The notes below the pieces were generated by a model that worked only from the letters and a program-made list of their open reading frames with translations, ran no database searches and was not told the origin of the DNA. From CAIQQQ01 sp040399685 (lineage in GTDB: Bacteria; Pseudomonadota; Alphaproteobacteria; Acetobacterales; Acetobacteraceae), in the NCBI GenBank assembly GCA_040399685.1, contig JBBART010000002.1:1-64000 (forward strand): 64,000 nucleotides of DNA, written 5' to 3'. Both the position numbers and the translations under genes were made by a program. Position 1 is the stretch's first letter. Each line of letters starts with the position of its first letter. Below are positions 43,289-51,987 of this stretch, one piece after another.

Positions 43289-44665
43289 CTATTCCGCCCC
43301 CAGATCCCACCAGATCCCCGTATACGCCAACACCCCCTCCCGCGCCGCCGAGGCCAGGAAATGCTCGTTCGGGCCGTGCTGCTTGCAGCCGTTGTAGCTC
43401 AGCGGAATCCACACCAGCGGCACGCCCAGGAATTCCACCATCATATCGCCCGGCAGCCCGCCGCCGCCGTTGGGGATGATCTGCACGTGCTTGCCCAGCG
43501 TCCGCTCCATGCTGGCCTTCGTGCGTTGCACCCAAGGGTTCGACGGGTCCGTACGGCTGGCGCCAAAGCCGCCGGTGCCGTCGTTCTCGATGGCGATCTC
43601 CGGAAATCCGGCCGCGTCCAGATGGCGGCGGATGGCGGCGCAGAAGGTGGCGGGGTCGCAATCGACGGTGTAGCGCAACTGGCACACCGCGCGGGCGTCC
43701 GGCGCCACGGCATTGACCGGCGCTTCCGGGCGGCCGGACAGCATGGCCAGCACGATGAAGCTGGTCCAGCCATAGATCTTCTCGGTCGAGGTCAGGCCCG
43801 GTTCACCCCAGTTGGGGTTGATGGTGGCGCTGGCCTCGCTCTGCAATTCGCAGCCGGCCAGCACGTCGCGCACCGAATTCGGCAGGCCGTGCGGCGGCAC
43901 CAGATCCCGCACCAAAATGCGGCCATTGCGGTCGGCGATGCTGGCGATGGCATGGGCCATCACGATGGCGGGGTCGGTGGTCATGCCGCCCCAGTTGCCG
44001 CTGTGCACGCCGCCGGGGCGTTCGCGCAGCACCAGGTCGAATCGATAGGCGCCGCGCGAGCCGGTGGTGATGGTCGGCGTTGTCGCCGTCACGCGTGGGC
44101 CGTCGCTGGCGATCAGGGCGTCGGCGGCGAGCAGATCGGCGTGGGATTGCACGAAGCTGCGCAGGCCGATGGAGCCGCGCTCCTCGCTCATTTCCAGCAG
44201 CATCTTGACGTTGAAGCCGAGCTTGCCCCGAACCGCGAGCACGGTCTCAAGCGCGGTGATGACGGTGGCGTGCTGGCCTTTGTTGTCCGCCGTGCCGCGC
44301 CCATACCAAAGATCGCCGTCCACGGTGAGCACCCAGGGGTTCAGCCCCGCATCCCACTGGTCTTCCAACCCGCGCACGGTGTCGCCGTGGCCGTAGGTGA
44401 GGATGGTGGGCAACGACGGATCTTCGATGCGCACGCCCACCAGAATGGGGCCGGAACCGGCCACCGGATTGGGATGGATCTCAACCGTGAAGCCCAGCCG
44501 TTCCAGCCAGGGCTGGATGGCGGCCCCCAGATAGCGGTTCACATCGGCGGCGCGTTCCGGGTCCTGCGAGGAACTCGGAATGGCCACCAAGGCGGCCAGC
44601 CGGTCGCGGAAGGCGTTGCTGTCGAAATCGGTGGCGGCGTGGGCAATGGCGGCTTCGCGGGTCAT
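43289..44665 (-). CDS. M20 family metallopeptidase
   Basis: A 458-aa zinc peptidase or deacylase. Metal motifs: LTYGHGDTV, WYGRGTADNKGQH (with bridging Asp), EMSEERGS (general base Glu) and a late GPNEHFL. The order fits carnosinase/CNDP-type M20 dipeptidases. Its ATG overlaps the BenE stop by 4 nt, so it is the last gene of a leftward operon. Substrate unknown. Confidence 0.85.
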   Translation of the reverse strand: MTREAAIAHAATDFDSNAFRDRLAALVAIPSSSQDPERAADVNRYLGAAIQPWLERLGFTVEIHPNPVAGSGPILVGVRIEDPSLPTILTYGHGDTVRGLEDQWDAGLNPWVLTVDGDLWYGRGTADNKGQHATVITALETVLAVRGKLGFNVKMLLEMSEERGSIGLRSFVQSHADLLAADALIASDGPRVTATTPTITTGSRGAYRFDLVLRERPGGVHSGNWGGMTTDPAIVMAHAIASIADRNGRILVRDLVPPHGLPNSVRDVLAGCELQSEASATINPNWGEPGLTSTEKIYGWTSFIVLAMLSGRPEAPVNAVAPDARAVCQLRYTVDCDPATFCAAIRRHLDAAGFPEIAIENDGTGGFGASRTDPSNPWVQRTKASMERTLGKHVQIIPNGGGGLPGDMMVEFLGVPLVWIPLSYNGCKQHGPNEHFLASAAREGVLAYTGIWWDLGAE

Positions 44666-45855
44666 GCGGCTGTAATCCTTGGGCGGAGAGCGAGTTGGGC
44701 AAGCAAGCCGAGTACCAGACCCCAGAACGGGGCGCCGAGCCCGAACAGTGTCATCCCGGACGCGGTGCAAAGAAAGGTGATCATCGCCGCATCGCGTTCA
44801 CGCGGCGAACCGAGGGCTGCGGTCAGCCCGGCCATGATGGCGCCGAGCAACGCCAGACCGGCAATGGCCGCGATCAACTCGCGCGGCAGGGCGGCGAACA
44901 AGGCGGCCAGCGTGGCGCCGAACAGGGCGATGCCGAGATAGAACACCCCCATCGCCACGCCCGCACGCCAGCGTTGTCGCTTGTCGTCATGTCCTTCCGG
45001 TCCCGCAATGAGGGCTGCGGTGATGGCGGCGGTGGTCACGCCGTGACACCCGAACGGGGCCAGCAGCAGCGACGCGCTGCCGATGGTGGCCACGATCCGG
45101 CGGGCCGGCACCTCAAACCCCGCCGTGCGCAGCACCGCAAGCCCCGGCAGATATTGGCCCGTCACGGCCACCAATGTCAGCGGCAACGCCAGATTGAGGG
45201 CGGCCCGCCATGAGAATTCTGGCCAGGTCAGCACCGGCACGGCCAGCGTTGCGTGAACGGCGCTGAAATCCGTCTGCCCGCGCAGAACCGCCAGCGTTAC
45301 GCCCGCCAGCAGGGCCAGACTGACGGCAAATTTCGGCACCATCCGCCGCCCGGCCAGCCACACCGCCACCATCACGCCCACCAAAAGCGGCTGATGGCCA
45401 AGCGACAGCCAGGTGTCCGCCCCGAAGCGGAACAGAATGCCGGCCAGCATGGCGGCGGCAATCGACGGCGGCACCAGCCGCATCACCCGGTCGAACAATC
45501 CGCTGACGGCGAACAGAAGAATCACCACGGCAGACAGCACATACGCGCCGATCGCCTCCGGATAGGACACGCTCGGCAGTGACACCACCAACAGCGCCGC
45601 CCCCGGCGTGGACCACGCCACCGAGATCGGTGCGCGGCACCACAGGCTCAGGGCGATGCCCGAGATGCCGCAGCCGAGCGAAATGGCCCAGATCCACGAC
45701 GACAGCAGATCCTGCGACAGATGCGCCGCCTGCGCCGCCTGAAAGACGATGACGATCGAGCCGGAATATCCGGCCAAAATAGCCACCATGGCGGCAAGAA
45801 CCGGCTGGAGCGTCCAGCCGGGGCTCGTATCAGATATTGAGTGAGGCGAAATCAC
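44662..45855 (-). CDS. BenE-family transporter (benzoate:H+ symporter-like)
   Basis: A 397-aa inner-membrane protein with about eleven helices. GYSGSIVIVFQAAQAA near the start and FGCHGVTTAAITAALIAG are typical of BenE. A longer frame runs back to 46170 but is antisense-free overlap with the dehydrogenase gene; the GTG at 45855, with GGAGAAGC before it, gives normal family length and a 26-nt overlap. Substrate may be an aromatic or other carboxylate. Confidence 0.82.
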   Translation of the reverse strand: MISPHSISDTSPGWTLQPVLAAMVAILAGYSGSIVIVFQAAQAAHLSQDLLSSWIWAISLGCGISGIALSLWCRAPISVAWSTPGAALLVVSLPSVSYPEAIGAYVLSAVVILLFAVSGLFDRVMRLVPPSIAAAMLAGILFRFGADTWLSLGHQPLLVGVMVAVWLAGRRMVPKFAVSLALLAGVTLAVLRGQTDFSAVHATLAVPVLTWPEFSWRAALNLALPLTLVAVTGQYLPGLAVLRTAGFEVPARRIVATIGSASLLLAPFGCHGVTTAAITAALIAGPEGHDDKRQRWRAGVAMGVFYLGIALFGATLAALFAALPRELIAAIAGLALLGAIMAGLTAALGSPRERDAAMITFLCTASGMTLFGLGAPFWGLVLGLLAQLALRPRITAA

Positions 45856-47902
45856 GCTTCTCCGCAACCAGTTGTTCCAGCAGCGGCGCCGGCTCCCAGC
45901 CGGCTCCGCTTTCGGTGTGCATCTGGCGCACGAGAGCGAGGATGTCCGCAAGCCCCACGGCATCGGCCGCATGCATCGGCCCGCCGCGCCAGCTTGGGAA
46001 GCCGTAGCCATGCACCAGCGCCACATCGATGTCCGATGGCCGCTGGGCGATGCCCTCGCCCAGGATCTTGGCGCCCTCATTGACCATGGCGGCCAGCACG
46101 CGGGTCTGGATGTGCTCGGCCGGCACCGGCTTGCGGGTGAGGCCACGTGCGGCGGAGGCGCGTTCGACAATCTCCGTCACAACCGGATCGATCTCGCGCT
46201 TGCCGCCGACATAGCGGTAATAGCCGGAGCCGGTCTTTTGCCCGAAGCGGCCAAGCTCGCGGATCCAGTCGGCAATCGGCACATAGCGCGCGGCCGGGTC
46301 GCGGGTGGCGGCGGTGCGCTTGCGCTGGGCCCAGCCGATATCCAGCCCCGACAGATCGGCCACCGTATAGGGGCCCATCGCCATGCCGAACGCTTCGAGG
46401 GCGGCGTCCACTTCATTTGGCAACGCGCCGTCTTCCAGCGCGAAATCGCATTGCTTGCGCCAGGTGGTGAAGATTCGGTTGCCGATGAAGCCGTCGCAGA
46501 TGCTGGAGATCACCGGCTGCTTCTTGATGCGCTTGGCGAGATCGAGCGCCGTGGCCAGCACGCTGGGCGACAGGCGGGCGGGGCGGACGATCTCCAGCAG
46601 CTTCATCACATGCGCCGGACTGAAGAAATGCAGGCCCAGAACGCGCTCGGGGTTGTCCACCACGTCGGCCAGCAGGTCGATGTCGAGATACGAGGTGTTG
46701 CTGGCCAGGATGGTGTTGCGCCGCGTGATGGCGGACAGCTTGCGGAACACGCTCTGCTTGGCGTCGATGTTCTCGATGATCGCCTCGATGACGATATCGG
46801 CATCGGCCAGCACCTGCATGTCGAGCGAAAAGCCGATCCGTTCCAGCCGCTCGGCATAGGCCTCCACGGACAGACGGCCAGATTTCACCTGCCGGTCATA
46901 CACGCCGCGAATGCGCTCCTCGGCCGCCAGCACGGCATCGGCGCTGACTTCCACCAGCGTCACGTCCAGCCCGGAATCAGCGAGGGCGATGGCAATGCCG
47001 GCCCCCATCGTGCCGCCGCCGATAACGCCGGCGGAGCGGAGCGGCCAAGGCTGCTCGGTGCCGGGCGCCTTGGCGGCCGCGCGATCGGCGGCGAAGATAT
47101 GGCGCAGCGCCTTGGATTGCGGGCCGTTGCGCAAGGTCAGGAATGTCTCGCTCTCCCGCGCCAAAGCGTCATCGAACGCGAGATCGAGCGACCACGAAAC
47201 CGCTTCCGCCGCTTTGACGGGCGCGATGGCGCCGCGGGCGCGCTTGGCCACGGTTGCAACCGCAGCATCGAACGCCGCGCGGTCCACCGCCGGCGTGGCA
47301 ACATCGCGCAGCCGCGTCCATGTGCCGGCATCGGCCAGTTCGCGGGCCAGCACCATCGCGGAGGCGCGCAGATCGGTGGCGGTTTCATCCACCAGGCCCA
47401 ATTTGATGGCCTCGTCCGCCGGCACGTGGCGACCGGAGGTGATCATGTCCAACGCCACCAGCGCGCCGGCCAGCCGTGGCAGGCGCTGGGTGCCGCCCGC
47501 GCCGGGCAGCAGGCCGATGCGGACTTCAGGCAACCCCACCGCGCCCTCGGGCGCAATCACGCGGCCGTGGCAGGAGAGGGCCAATTCGAACCCCCCGCCC
47601 AACGTGGTGCCGTGCAGGGCGGCTACCACCGGCTTGGGGCTGGCATCCAGCGCGGCGCAGACCGCGTTGGTGGTGGTGGCGCCGGGCACCGGATTGGCGA
47701 ATTCCCGAATGTCGGCGCCCGCCACGAAGGTGCGGCCATCGCAGGCGATCACCCCGGCGCGCAAGTACGGGTTTTCGGCCAGCGCCTTCAGCGCCCCCAC
47801 CAGTTCCAGACGCACCGCCGCCGACAGCGCGTTGACCGGCGGATGGTTGATGACGATGAGCCCGATATCGCCGTGGGCTTCAAGGCGGACGAGTTTAGAC
47901 AT
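45830..47902 (-). CDS. Enoyl-CoA hydratase/3-hydroxyacyl-CoA dehydrogenase fusion (FadB/FadJ-like)
   Basis: A 690-aa bifunctional beta-oxidation enzyme. The crotonase domain has the oxyanion strand HGTTLGGGFELALS and catalytic Glu106/Glu126 (LPEVRIGLLPGAGG). The dehydrogenase has NAD-binding GVIGGGTMGAGIA and catalytic LGLHFFSPAHVM, then two C-terminal helical domains. Complete length. It lies between an LLM flavoenzyme and a BenE-type transporter, so it may serve a specific carboxylate pathway; no thiolase or CoA ligase is nearby. Confidence 0.9.
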   Translation of the reverse strand: MSKLVRLEAHGDIGLIVINHPPVNALSAAVRLELVGALKALAENPYLRAGVIACDGRTFVAGADIREFANPVPGATTTNAVCAALDASPKPVVAALHGTTLGGGFELALSCHGRVIAPEGAVGLPEVRIGLLPGAGGTQRLPRLAGALVALDMITSGRHVPADEAIKLGLVDETATDLRASAMVLARELADAGTWTRLRDVATPAVDRAAFDAAVATVAKRARGAIAPVKAAEAVSWSLDLAFDDALARESETFLTLRNGPQSKALRHIFAADRAAAKAPGTEQPWPLRSAGVIGGGTMGAGIAIALADSGLDVTLVEVSADAVLAAEERIRGVYDRQVKSGRLSVEAYAERLERIGFSLDMQVLADADIVIEAIIENIDAKQSVFRKLSAITRRNTILASNTSYLDIDLLADVVDNPERVLGLHFFSPAHVMKLLEIVRPARLSPSVLATALDLAKRIKKQPVISSICDGFIGNRIFTTWRKQCDFALEDGALPNEVDAALEAFGMAMGPYTVADLSGLDIGWAQRKRTAATRDPAARYVPIADWIRELGRFGQKTGSGYYRYVGGKREIDPVVTEIVERASAARGLTRKPVPAEHIQTRVLAAMVNEGAKILGEGIAQRPSDIDVALVHGYGFPSWRGGPMHAADAVGLADILALVRQMHTESGAGWEPAPLLEQLVAEKRDFASLNI

Positions 47903-47960
47903 GACGATCCCCGCATTTTGCGCCCAGTGAACGCGCCCGCGCCGGTTTCGGCAATCCGCT

Positions 47961-49172
47961 TCAACCGTTTTTGGCGGGCTCCATCGCAAGGGCGCCGGTC
48001 AGTCTGGCGTCGAACCCCTCCGGAATTTCCCGTCCGGCATCGGTATATGCCTTGCGGATCGCCGCCACGTTCGGCCCGAAGATGGTGGAGCGGTTGGCCT
48101 TGGCCCATTCGAACGAGGCGTTGATGGTGTCGAGCGAACCCTGGAAGCGCGGCATCACATAGCGGGCGAACAACTCATAGCTGCGCCAGGTCTGCTCGCG
48201 CGTGGCCCAGTCATGGGCGCGGAACATGAAGCCGCCGAAGCCGCCATCGCTGCATTCCAGCAGGTTCTGAATGCCCGCAGCCATCGTGTCCGGCGAGCCG
48301 ACCAGCGTGGTGCCGGCGTTGACGCCATCGGTCAGTGGATCTTGCGAACGGCCGGGCGGGCGGCCCAGCACGTCGGTGAAATACCCCACCGTCTCGGCGC
48401 GCTCACCCGCGCGCACTTCGCGCAACGCCTGTTCGTCGTCCTCGGCCACATGCACGTTCATCACCATGCGCCAGTCGCGTCGGTTCATGGTCTTGCCATG
48501 CTTGGCGGCCTGTTCCTCGGCAATGCGCCACTGCCCGGCAATCGCCGCCGGCCCCCCCGGCATGCCGGCGCCGAGCGACAACATGCCCACGCCATGCTTG
48601 CCCGCCGTCATCGGCCCGGACGGGGTGAGGGTGGAAGCAACGGCAATGTCGAAACACGGATCGCTATACGGCGCCAGATGCAGCCGCGCGTCGCGCATCT
48701 CGAACCAGTCGGTCTTCATCGTCACAGGCTCTTCGCATCTCAGCAGCGCCATGATGGCGTCCAGGCTCTCATCCATCCGCCGGCGTTGGGTGGCGGGATC
48801 GATGCCCAACATATAGGCATCCGACACCAGCGCCCCCGGCCCGCACCCCAGCATCGCCCGGCCGCGCGTCATGTGGTCCAGCTGCACCCAGCGCTGGGCG
48901 ACCATGAACGGGTGATGATAGGGCAGAGACGTCACGCCCGAGCCGAGCTTGATGTTCTTGGTCCGCTCGGCGGCGGCGGCGATGATCAGTTCGGGGGCCG
49001 CGATGATCTCCCAGCCAGCGGAATGATGCTCGCCGATCCAGGCTTCGTCATAACCGAGATGGTCGAGCCACTCGATCATCTCGATATCACGCGACAGGGC
49101 GAGCGACGGATTGTCGCCCACGCGATGAAACGGCGCCAGGAAGACTCCGAACCTCATGCCGCGTTTTGCCAT
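47961..49172 (-). CDS. LLM-class flavin-dependent monooxygenase
   Basis: A 403-aa luciferase-like protein with MRFGVFLAPFH, YDEAWIGEHHSAGWE, LGSGVTSLPYHHPFMVAQRW and a GPGALVSDAYMLG loop. The FMN-binding barrel is full length. It likely acts with a separate flavin reductase, none of which is adjacent. The ATG at 49172 was chosen over a further upstream frame because the family begins here. 58 nt upstream of the dehydrogenase fusion. Confidence 0.85.
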   Translation of the reverse strand: MAKRGMRFGVFLAPFHRVGDNPSLALSRDIEMIEWLDHLGYDEAWIGEHHSAGWEIIAAPELIIAAAAERTKNIKLGSGVTSLPYHHPFMVAQRWVQLDHMTRGRAMLGCGPGALVSDAYMLGIDPATQRRRMDESLDAIMALLRCEEPVTMKTDWFEMRDARLHLAPYSDPCFDIAVASTLTPSGPMTAGKHGVGMLSLGAGMPGGPAAIAGQWRIAEEQAAKHGKTMNRRDWRMVMNVHVAEDDEQALREVRAGERAETVGYFTDVLGRPPGRSQDPLTDGVNAGTTLVGSPDTMAAGIQNLLECSDGGFGGFMFRAHDWATREQTWRSYELFARYVMPRFQGSLDTINASFEWAKANRSTIFGPNVAAIRKAYTDAGREIPEGFDARLTGALAMEPAKNG

Positions 49173-49247
49173 CTCGTTCGTTCCCCTATCTATTTCCCCC
49201 CAGTGCAGCACCGCACCGGGAAAAAGCGAAGCGGATTTTCCGCCGCA

Positions 49248-49266
49248 GGTCGGGCACCGCCCGACC
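49248..49266. repeat. REP-like inverted repeat 3
   Basis: GGTCGGGC-ACC-GCCCGACC, an 8-bp stem with 3-nt loop, preceded by CA and followed at 49277 by CCTAC. A partly decayed member of the family seen at 38850 and 43248. It lies just after the tartrate dehydratase stop. Confidence 0.55.
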
Positions 49267-49276
49267 CCACGCCAGC

Positions 49277-50440
49277 CTACGAAGCCAACTCCCGCATCAC
49301 CTTCGCCAGATCGCTCTTGCCTTCAAACCCGATGCCCGGCAGTTCCGGCATGGTGATGAACGAGTTCTCCACCCGCACCCCGTCCGGGAACCCGCCATAA
49401 GGCTGGAACAGATCCGGATAGCTCTCATTGCCACCCAGGCCCAGGCCGGCTGCGATGTTGAGCGACATCTGATGCCCGCCATGCGGCACGCAGCGCGTCC
49501 AGCTCCAGCCGGCGTCTTTCAACACCTGCAACGTGCGCTGGTATTCGCAGAGGCCATAGCTGAGGGCGCAGTCGAATTGCAGCCAGTCGCGATCCGGGCG
49601 CATGCCGCCGTAGCGAACCAGATTACGGGCGTCCTGGTGGCTGAACAGGTTTTCACCGGTGGCCATCGGGCCGGGATAGAATTCGGCCAAGGCCGCCTGC
49701 AACTGATAGTCCAGCGGGTCGCCGACCTCCTCGTACCAGAACAGCGGGTAGTCCCGCAGCATCTTGGCGTAGGCGATGCCGGTTTCGAGATCGAACCGCC
49801 CGTTGGCGTCCACCGCCAGCCGGCCGTCGCTGCCGAGTTCGGCCAGCACCGCCTCGATGCGCGCGCGGTCCTCGTCGATCGACGCGCCGCCGATCTTCAT
49901 CTTCACCACGGTGTAGCCACGGTCCAGATATGAGCGCATTTCACCGCGCAGCGCCGAGTTATCCTTGCCTGGGTAGTAATACCCACCCGCCGCGTAGACG
50001 AACACGCGCGGATCGGCCTCACGCCCATGCCGTTCGGCCAGCAACCGAAACAACGGCTTGCCGGCGATCTTGGCCACCGCGTCCCACACCGCCATATCCA
50101 ACGTGCCGACGGCGACCGAGCGTTCGCCATGCCCGCCCGGCTTTTCGTTCTTCATCATCGCCGCCCAGACGGCATCGGGGTCCAGATTGTCGTCCGTCGC
50201 GTCCACGAGGCTCGCAGGATCGGCCTCCAGCAGACGCGGGGCAAAGCGTTCGCGGATCAGTCCGCCCTGGCCATAACGGCCGTTCGAGTTGAACCCATAT
50301 CCCACCACCCGCCGGTCGCCGGCCTGCACGACAACGGCCACCAGGCTCGTCGTCATCTTGGTGAAATCGATATAGGCATTGCGAATGGGCGATGAGATTG
50401 GCTGCGTGATTTCACGCACATCGATTATTTTGACAGACAT
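49277..50440 (-). CDS. tarD: D(-)-tartrate dehydratase (enolase superfamily)
   Basis: A 387-aa Mg2+ enzyme converting D-tartrate to oxaloacetate. Signature residues: Lys180-x-Lys182 (VKMKIGG), metal ligands Asp211 (VDANG), Glu237 (WYEEVG) and Glu263 (TGENL), and His320/His323 (VPHGGHQ). The overall sequence, including SSPIRNAYIDFTKMTTS and KNEKPGGHGERS, recalls the Bradyrhizobium enzyme closely. It heads the leftward run of catabolic genes, about 100 bp before the LLM gene. Confidence 0.88.
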   Translation of the reverse strand: MSVKIIDVREITQPISSPIRNAYIDFTKMTTSLVAVVVQAGDRRVVGYGFNSNGRYGQGGLIRERFAPRLLEADPASLVDATDDNLDPDAVWAAMMKNEKPGGHGERSVAVGTLDMAVWDAVAKIAGKPLFRLLAERHGREADPRVFVYAAGGYYYPGKDNSALRGEMRSYLDRGYTVVKMKIGGASIDEDRARIEAVLAELGSDGRLAVDANGRFDLETGIAYAKMLRDYPLFWYEEVGDPLDYQLQAALAEFYPGPMATGENLFSHQDARNLVRYGGMRPDRDWLQFDCALSYGLCEYQRTLQVLKDAGWSWTRCVPHGGHQMSLNIAAGLGLGGNESYPDLFQPYGGFPDGVRVENSFITMPELPGIGFEGKSDLAKVMRELAS

Positions 50441-50750
50441 CCTGGCTTCCCTCAGATAGCGATATCATTGTGCCCCGCAACCCTGCTGCGCACCATCCCC
50501 GGTCCGAAAAATCTTGACTATGCTGCACCGCACACGTAAGAAAGTTGCGCGCCCCTTGATGTGGTTTTGTGCGCTGCCAGCCGGGATAAATCTTCCTCCC
50601 GGCGCCAACGCTCCCAGGTAGCCCTTCACACTCAGCAATTTGCGCCGGTCCGCGATCCTGTAGATCGCAACCGACACGCCATTTTCCTGCCCTTTGTCTC
50701 ACGACGAAGGGCTGGGGTGAGGGCTGTCGACACGCGAGAGACCTATATTA
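50441..50750. promoter_or_regulatory. Divergent region with likely promoter for the RNA helicase
   Basis: 310 bp with no gene. TTGACT (50514-50519), 17 bp, then TAAGAA (50537-50542) is a plausible sigma-70 promoter pointing at the helicase and would give a leader of about 200 nt. The opposite promoter for tarD must also be here but is not evident. Confidence 0.4.
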
Positions 50751-51905
50751 ATGACGATGACGTTCGAAAAAATCGGCCTTTGCGCTCCTCTTTTGAAGGC
50801 GCTGACCGCCGAGGGCTACACCGCTCCCACCCCCATCCAGTTGCAGGCGATCCCGTTCGCCCTCGAAGGCCGTGACGTTCAGGGCATCGCCCAGACAGGC
50901 ACCGGCAAAACCGCCGCCTTCGCCCTGCCCATCCTGCATCGTCTGAACGCCTCCCAGAAGCGCGTCGGCCCCGGCGGCTGCCGCGTGCTGGTGCTGTCGC
51001 CCACCCGCGAACTGGCCAGCCAGATCCATGAGAGCTTCCGCGTCTACGGCAAGTTCCTCAACCTGAAATCCACCGTCATGTTCGGCGGCGTGCCGAAGGG
51101 CCGTCAGGCCCGCGCCATGCAGATGGGTGTGGACATTCTGGTGGCCACGCCTGGCCGCCTGATGGACCACATGCAGGACCGCACCGTGCGTCTGGACCAG
51201 GTGGAAATCCTCGTCCTCGACGAAGCCGATCACATGCTCGACCTCGGCTTCATCGTGCCGATCCGCCGCATCGTGCAGCAGATCCCGGCCCAGCATCAGA
51301 CGCTGTTCTTCTCGGCCACCATGCCGGGCGAAATCGGCGGCCTTGCTGGCCAGATGCTCAAGAACCCGGCTCACGTTGCCGTCACCCCGGTCGCCACCAC
51401 GGCCGAGCGCGTCGAGCAGCATGTCATCATGGTTGAAACCTCCCGCAAGCGTGCGGTGCTGTTCGACCTGCTGATGGGCCCCGCCGCTGGCCGCACGCTG
51501 GTGTTCACCCGCACCAAGCATGGCGCCGACCGCGTTGTGAAATACTTGGAGGAATCCGGCCTCGCCGCCGCCGCCATCCATGGCAACAAAAGCCAGGGCC
51601 AGCGCGAGCGCGCGTTGCAAGACTTCCGCTCCGGCAAGTGCCGCGTGCTGATCGCCACCGACATCGCCGCTCGCGGCATCGATGTCGACGGCGTCACCCA
51701 CGTCATCAACTACGACCTGCCGAACGTGGCCGAGAGCTACGTCCACCGCATCGGCCGCACGGCGCGTGCGGGTGCGACGGGCGTTGCCATCAGCCTGTGC
51801 GACGGTGAGGAGCGGGCCTTCCTGCGTGGTATCGAAAAGTTGATCCGCGCAAAAGTCCCGGTCATGGTGCCGGTCTCCGCGCAGCAGCAGAAGCGCGCCG
51901 CGTAA
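50751..51905 (+). CDS. DEAD-box RNA helicase (RhlE-like)
   Basis: A 384-aa helicase that remodels rRNA or mRNA. Q motif (APTPIQLQAIPFALEGRD), Walker A AQTGTGKT, motif Ib TPGR, DEAD (LDEAD), SAT, and HRIGRTARAG all present. There is no long basic C-terminal tail, only QQQKRAA. Starts at ATGACGATG, so the second ATG (50757) is equally possible. A hairpin follows the stop. Confidence 0.92.
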   Translation: MTMTFEKIGLCAPLLKALTAEGYTAPTPIQLQAIPFALEGRDVQGIAQTGTGKTAAFALPILHRLNASQKRVGPGGCRVLVLSPTRELASQIHESFRVYGKFLNLKSTVMFGGVPKGRQARAMQMGVDILVATPGRLMDHMQDRTVRLDQVEILVLDEADHMLDLGFIVPIRRIVQQIPAQHQTLFFSATMPGEIGGLAGQMLKNPAHVAVTPVATTAERVEQHVIMVETSRKRAVLFDLLMGPAAGRTLVFTRTKHGADRVVKYLEESGLAAAAIHGNKSQGQRERALQDFRSGKCRVLIATDIAARGIDVDGVTHVINYDLPNVAESYVHRIGRTARAGATGVAISLCDGEERAFLRGIEKLIRAKVPVMVPVSAQQQKRAA

Positions 51906-51920
51906 GCTTTTGTTAAGGTT

Positions 51921-51948
51921 CGCCGGACTGCGTTGACGCAGTCCGGCG
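51921..51948. terminator. Hairpin after the RNA helicase gene
   Basis: Perfect 12-bp stem CGCCGGACTGCG/CGCAGTCCGGCG with TTGA loop. No U-tract follows, so it may be an mRNA-stabilising hairpin or a Rho-assisted terminator. Confidence 0.6.
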
Positions 51949-51987
51949 ATACCCGCATGCAGGGTGTATGTTCAGCAGGATCTTGCC

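Noticed and set aside
42194..44941. A 915-codon plus-strand open frame opposite the YeiH-like and M20 genes
   Set aside because: It is a high-GC antisense shadow: residue makeup is His/Gln/Arg-rich without any domain, whereas the minus-strand frames give clear protein families.
45872..48124. A 750-codon plus-strand frame opposite the hydratase/dehydrogenase fusion
   Set aside because: Antisense shadow with biased His/Gly/Arg composition; the opposite strand is an intact two-domain enzyme.
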